DNA from: Bacteroidales bacterium
GTDB taxonomy: Bacteria; Bacteroidota; Bacteroidia; Bacteroidales; Prolixibacteraceae
Assembly: GCA_012729335.1 (NCBI GenBank)
Contig: JAAYDJ010000017.1
Coordinates: 1-64,000 of the forward strand
DNA: 64,000 bases
Direction of reading: 5' to 3'
In this document: in pieces, positions 62,520 through 64,000 of the stretch
How the letters are laid out: every line of letters starts with the position of its first letter
Numbering within the stretch: the first letter of the stretch is position 1
Notes under the pieces: model-generated
The model's database searches: none
What the model saw: only the letters and a program-made list of their open reading frames with translations
What the model was told of the DNA's origin: nothing
Program-made: the position numbers and the translations under genes

Positions 62520-64000
62520 ATGAAGAGTTTAGCGGTAAAAGCTGCCGACAACATCCGGATTCTGGCTGCGGCCATGGTGGAGAAAGCCCGTTCGGGCCAT
62601 CCGGGGGGTGCCATGGGAGGCGCCGATTTCATTCACATTTTATACAGTGAGTTTCTGCGTTATGATCCGGAGGATATGGGCTGGAAGAACCGGGACCGTT
62701 TTTTCCTTGATCCGGGGCATATGTCGCCCATGTTGTATGGGGTACTGGCGTGCGCGGGGTATTATAGCATGGATGACCTGAAAGCCTTCCGCCAATGGGG
62801 GAGCAATACGCCGGGGCATCCGGAGGCAGATGTGAGCCGTGGGGTGGAAAACACCTCGGGTCCCCTGGGGCAGGGGCATACCATGGCCGTAGGGGCCGCC
62901 ATTGCCGAGAGGTTCCTGGCTTCCCGCTTCGGCGAGTGGATGGCACATAAAACCTACACCTTTATTTCCGACGGGGGCATCCAGGAGGAGGTTTCCCAGG
63001 GCGCGGGGCGTATCGCCGGCCACCTGGGATTGAGCAACCTCATCATGTTTTATGATTCCAACGACATTCAGTTGTCGACGACCACCTCGGAGGTCACCAC
63101 CGAGGATACGGCCCGCAAGTATGAAGCCTGGGGATGGCGGGTGACCGTCATTGACGGCCATGATACGGACCAGATCAGGGGTGCCCTGAAGGCCGCACAG
63201 GAGGAGAAGGAGAAACCCACGCTGATCATCGGGAAGACCATCATGGGCAAGGGGGCACTGAAGGAAGACGGCAGCAGCTATGAAAGGCAGACGGCCACCC
63301 ATGGGATGCCCCTGGGTGAAGCAGGCGCCTCTTTTCAAAAGTCGATCCGCCACCTGGGCGGGGATCCTGAGAATCCCTTTGTGATTTTCGATGAGGTGGC
63401 AGAGCTTTATGCCAGCAGGCGCAGGGAGCTGAAAACCCTGGCCGCCGCCGCAAAGGCAGAGGAAGCCCGTTGGGCCGCCGCCCATCCGGAGCTGGCCTCA
63501 CAACTGGAGACCTTTTTCTCAGGGAAGGCTCCTGCCTTCGACTATGCCGGAGTCACCCAGAAAGACCACCAGGCTACCCGCGCCGCCTCCAGCACCGTCC
63601 TGGCCAGTTTCGCCGGCCAGATCGGCAACCTCATCGTGGCTTCGGCCGACCTCTCCAATTCCGATAAAACCGATGGATTCCTGAAGAAAACCAAGGCCTT
63701 CAGAAAGGGAGACTTCTCGGGATCATTCCTGCAAGCCGGAGTGGCCGAACTGACCATGGCCTGCCTGATGAACGGAATGGCCCTCCACGGAGGCGTCATC
63801 GTCGCCGGCGGCACCTTTTTTGTCTTCTCCGACTACATGAAGCCGGCAGTGAGACTGGCCGCCCTCATGGAACTCCCGGTGAAGTACGTCTGGACACACG
63901 ACGCCTTCCGCGTGGGTGAAGACGGTCCCACCCACCAGCCCGTGGAACAGGAAGCCCAGATCAGGCTGATGGAAAAACTACAGAACCACAAGGGAGACAA
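62520..64000 (+). CDS. tkt: Transketolase (3' end outside window)
   Basis: Thiamine diphosphate enzyme that moves two-carbon units between sugar phosphates in the pentose phosphate pathway. 493 codons are visible and the frame is open at the window end. The start MKSLAVKAADNIRIL is followed by KARSGHPGGAMGGAD. The substrate motif LDPGHMSPMLYGVLA and NTSGPLGQGHTMAVGAAIAE come next. The TPP motif is FISDGGIQEEVSQGAG with FYDSNDIQLS. The pyrimidine domain begins near residue 340 and includes DLSNSDKTDGF and VGEDGPTHQPVEQ. The ATG is at 62520-62522, 53 bases after serA, with only an AT-rich stretch between; cotranscription with serA is possible. Confidence 0.95.
   Translation, partial: MKSLAVKAADNIRILAAAMVEKARSGHPGGAMGGADFIHILYSEFLRYDPEDMGWKNRDRFFLDPGHMSPMLYGVLACAGYYSMDDLKAFRQWGSNTPGHPEADVSRGVENTSGPLGQGHTMAVGAAIAERFLASRFGEWMAHKTYTFISDGGIQEEVSQGAGRIAGHLGLSNLIMFYDSNDIQLSTTTSEVTTEDTARKYEAWGWRVTVIDGHDTDQIRGALKAAQEEKEKPTLIIGKTIMGKGALKEDGSSYERQTATHGMPLGEAGASFQKSIRHLGGDPENPFVIFDEVAELYASRRRELKTLAAAAKAEEARWAAAHPELASQLETFFSGKAPAFDYAGVTQKDHQATRAASSTVLASFAGQIGNLIVASADLSNSDKTDGFLKKTKAFRKGDFSGSFLQAGVAELTMACLMNGMALHGGVIVAGGTFFVFSDYMKPAVRLAALMELPVKYVWTHDAFRVGEDGPTHQPVEQEAQIRLMEKLQNHKGD

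Overview
The window looks like chromosomal DNA of a member of the Bacteroidota, most likely the order Bacteroidales or a close relative. The evidence is a protein with a type IX secretion C-terminal signal, a complete moxR/bat (aerotolerance-type) operon, Bacteroidota-specific small families (PUR-alpha-like DUF3276, DUF3127), a long NusB, and repeated -7 elements of the Bacteroidota form TAnnTTTG with TTTG about 18-21 bases upstream. Most of the window is GC-rich housekeeping sequence. The stretch of about 1.9-5.9 kb is visibly AT-richer and looks accessory. Genus cannot be assigned from this alone.

Layout. 1-1.3 kb: the 5' part of a nucleotide-sugar dehydrogenase for surface polysaccharide. 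1.5-1.9 kb: tRNA-Ser(GCT) and tRNA-Pro(TGG) with promoter and terminator. 2.0-5.9 kb: a repeat-rich secreted protein and an AraC/TolB-like/TPR regulator broken by a one-base frameshift. 6-7.4 kb: truA and a small heat-shock protein. 7.5-16.1 kb: moxR, DUF58, a DUF4381-like protein, batA, batB, batC, batD and batE. 16.3-21.8 kb: fabI, an unrecognised Phe/Pro-rich protein, a PRX_like1 redoxin, pdxH, dnaX and a glutathione peroxidase. 21.8-30.9 kb: photolyase, GPP34, threonine aldolase, rhomboid, nusB, yajC, ybbR-like, coaE, a TerB/DnaJ protein, a PUR-like protein and folD. 31-41.4 kb: ffh, tex, an acidic small protein, mutS2, an AGCS symporter, a candidate small RNA, rlmD and DUF3127. 41.4-51.3 kb: a FKBP lipoprotein, mnmD, a YciO/Sua5 protein, a trkA-trkH-trkH cluster, comEC, def and ruvX. 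51.4-61.2 kb: a dihydroorotate-dehydrogenase-like protein, yggS, pbpC and a thioester alpha-2-macroglobulin. 61.3-64 kb: serA and a partial transketolase.

The most interesting signal is in dnaX. Frame 0 ends in a TAG directly after a run of ten A, giving a 367-residue gamma-like protein. The -1 frame stays open for another 200 residues, giving a 567-residue tau-like protein. A nested hairpin of two perfect 7-bp stems starts one base after the run. This resembles the known programmed frameshift or transcriptional slippage of dnaX in Escherichia coli and Thermus, built from different sequence. Other points of interest are a rod-like RNA candidate with its own terminator upstream of the AGCS gene, a 59-bp convergent overlap encoding the tails of RlmD and an SSB-tipped DUF3127 protein, the frameshifted AraC-type regulator, a trkH tandem duplication with a terminator between the copies, and three short tandem-repeat arrays at gene boundaries. 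No CRISPR array, transposase, prophage or clear defence island was seen.
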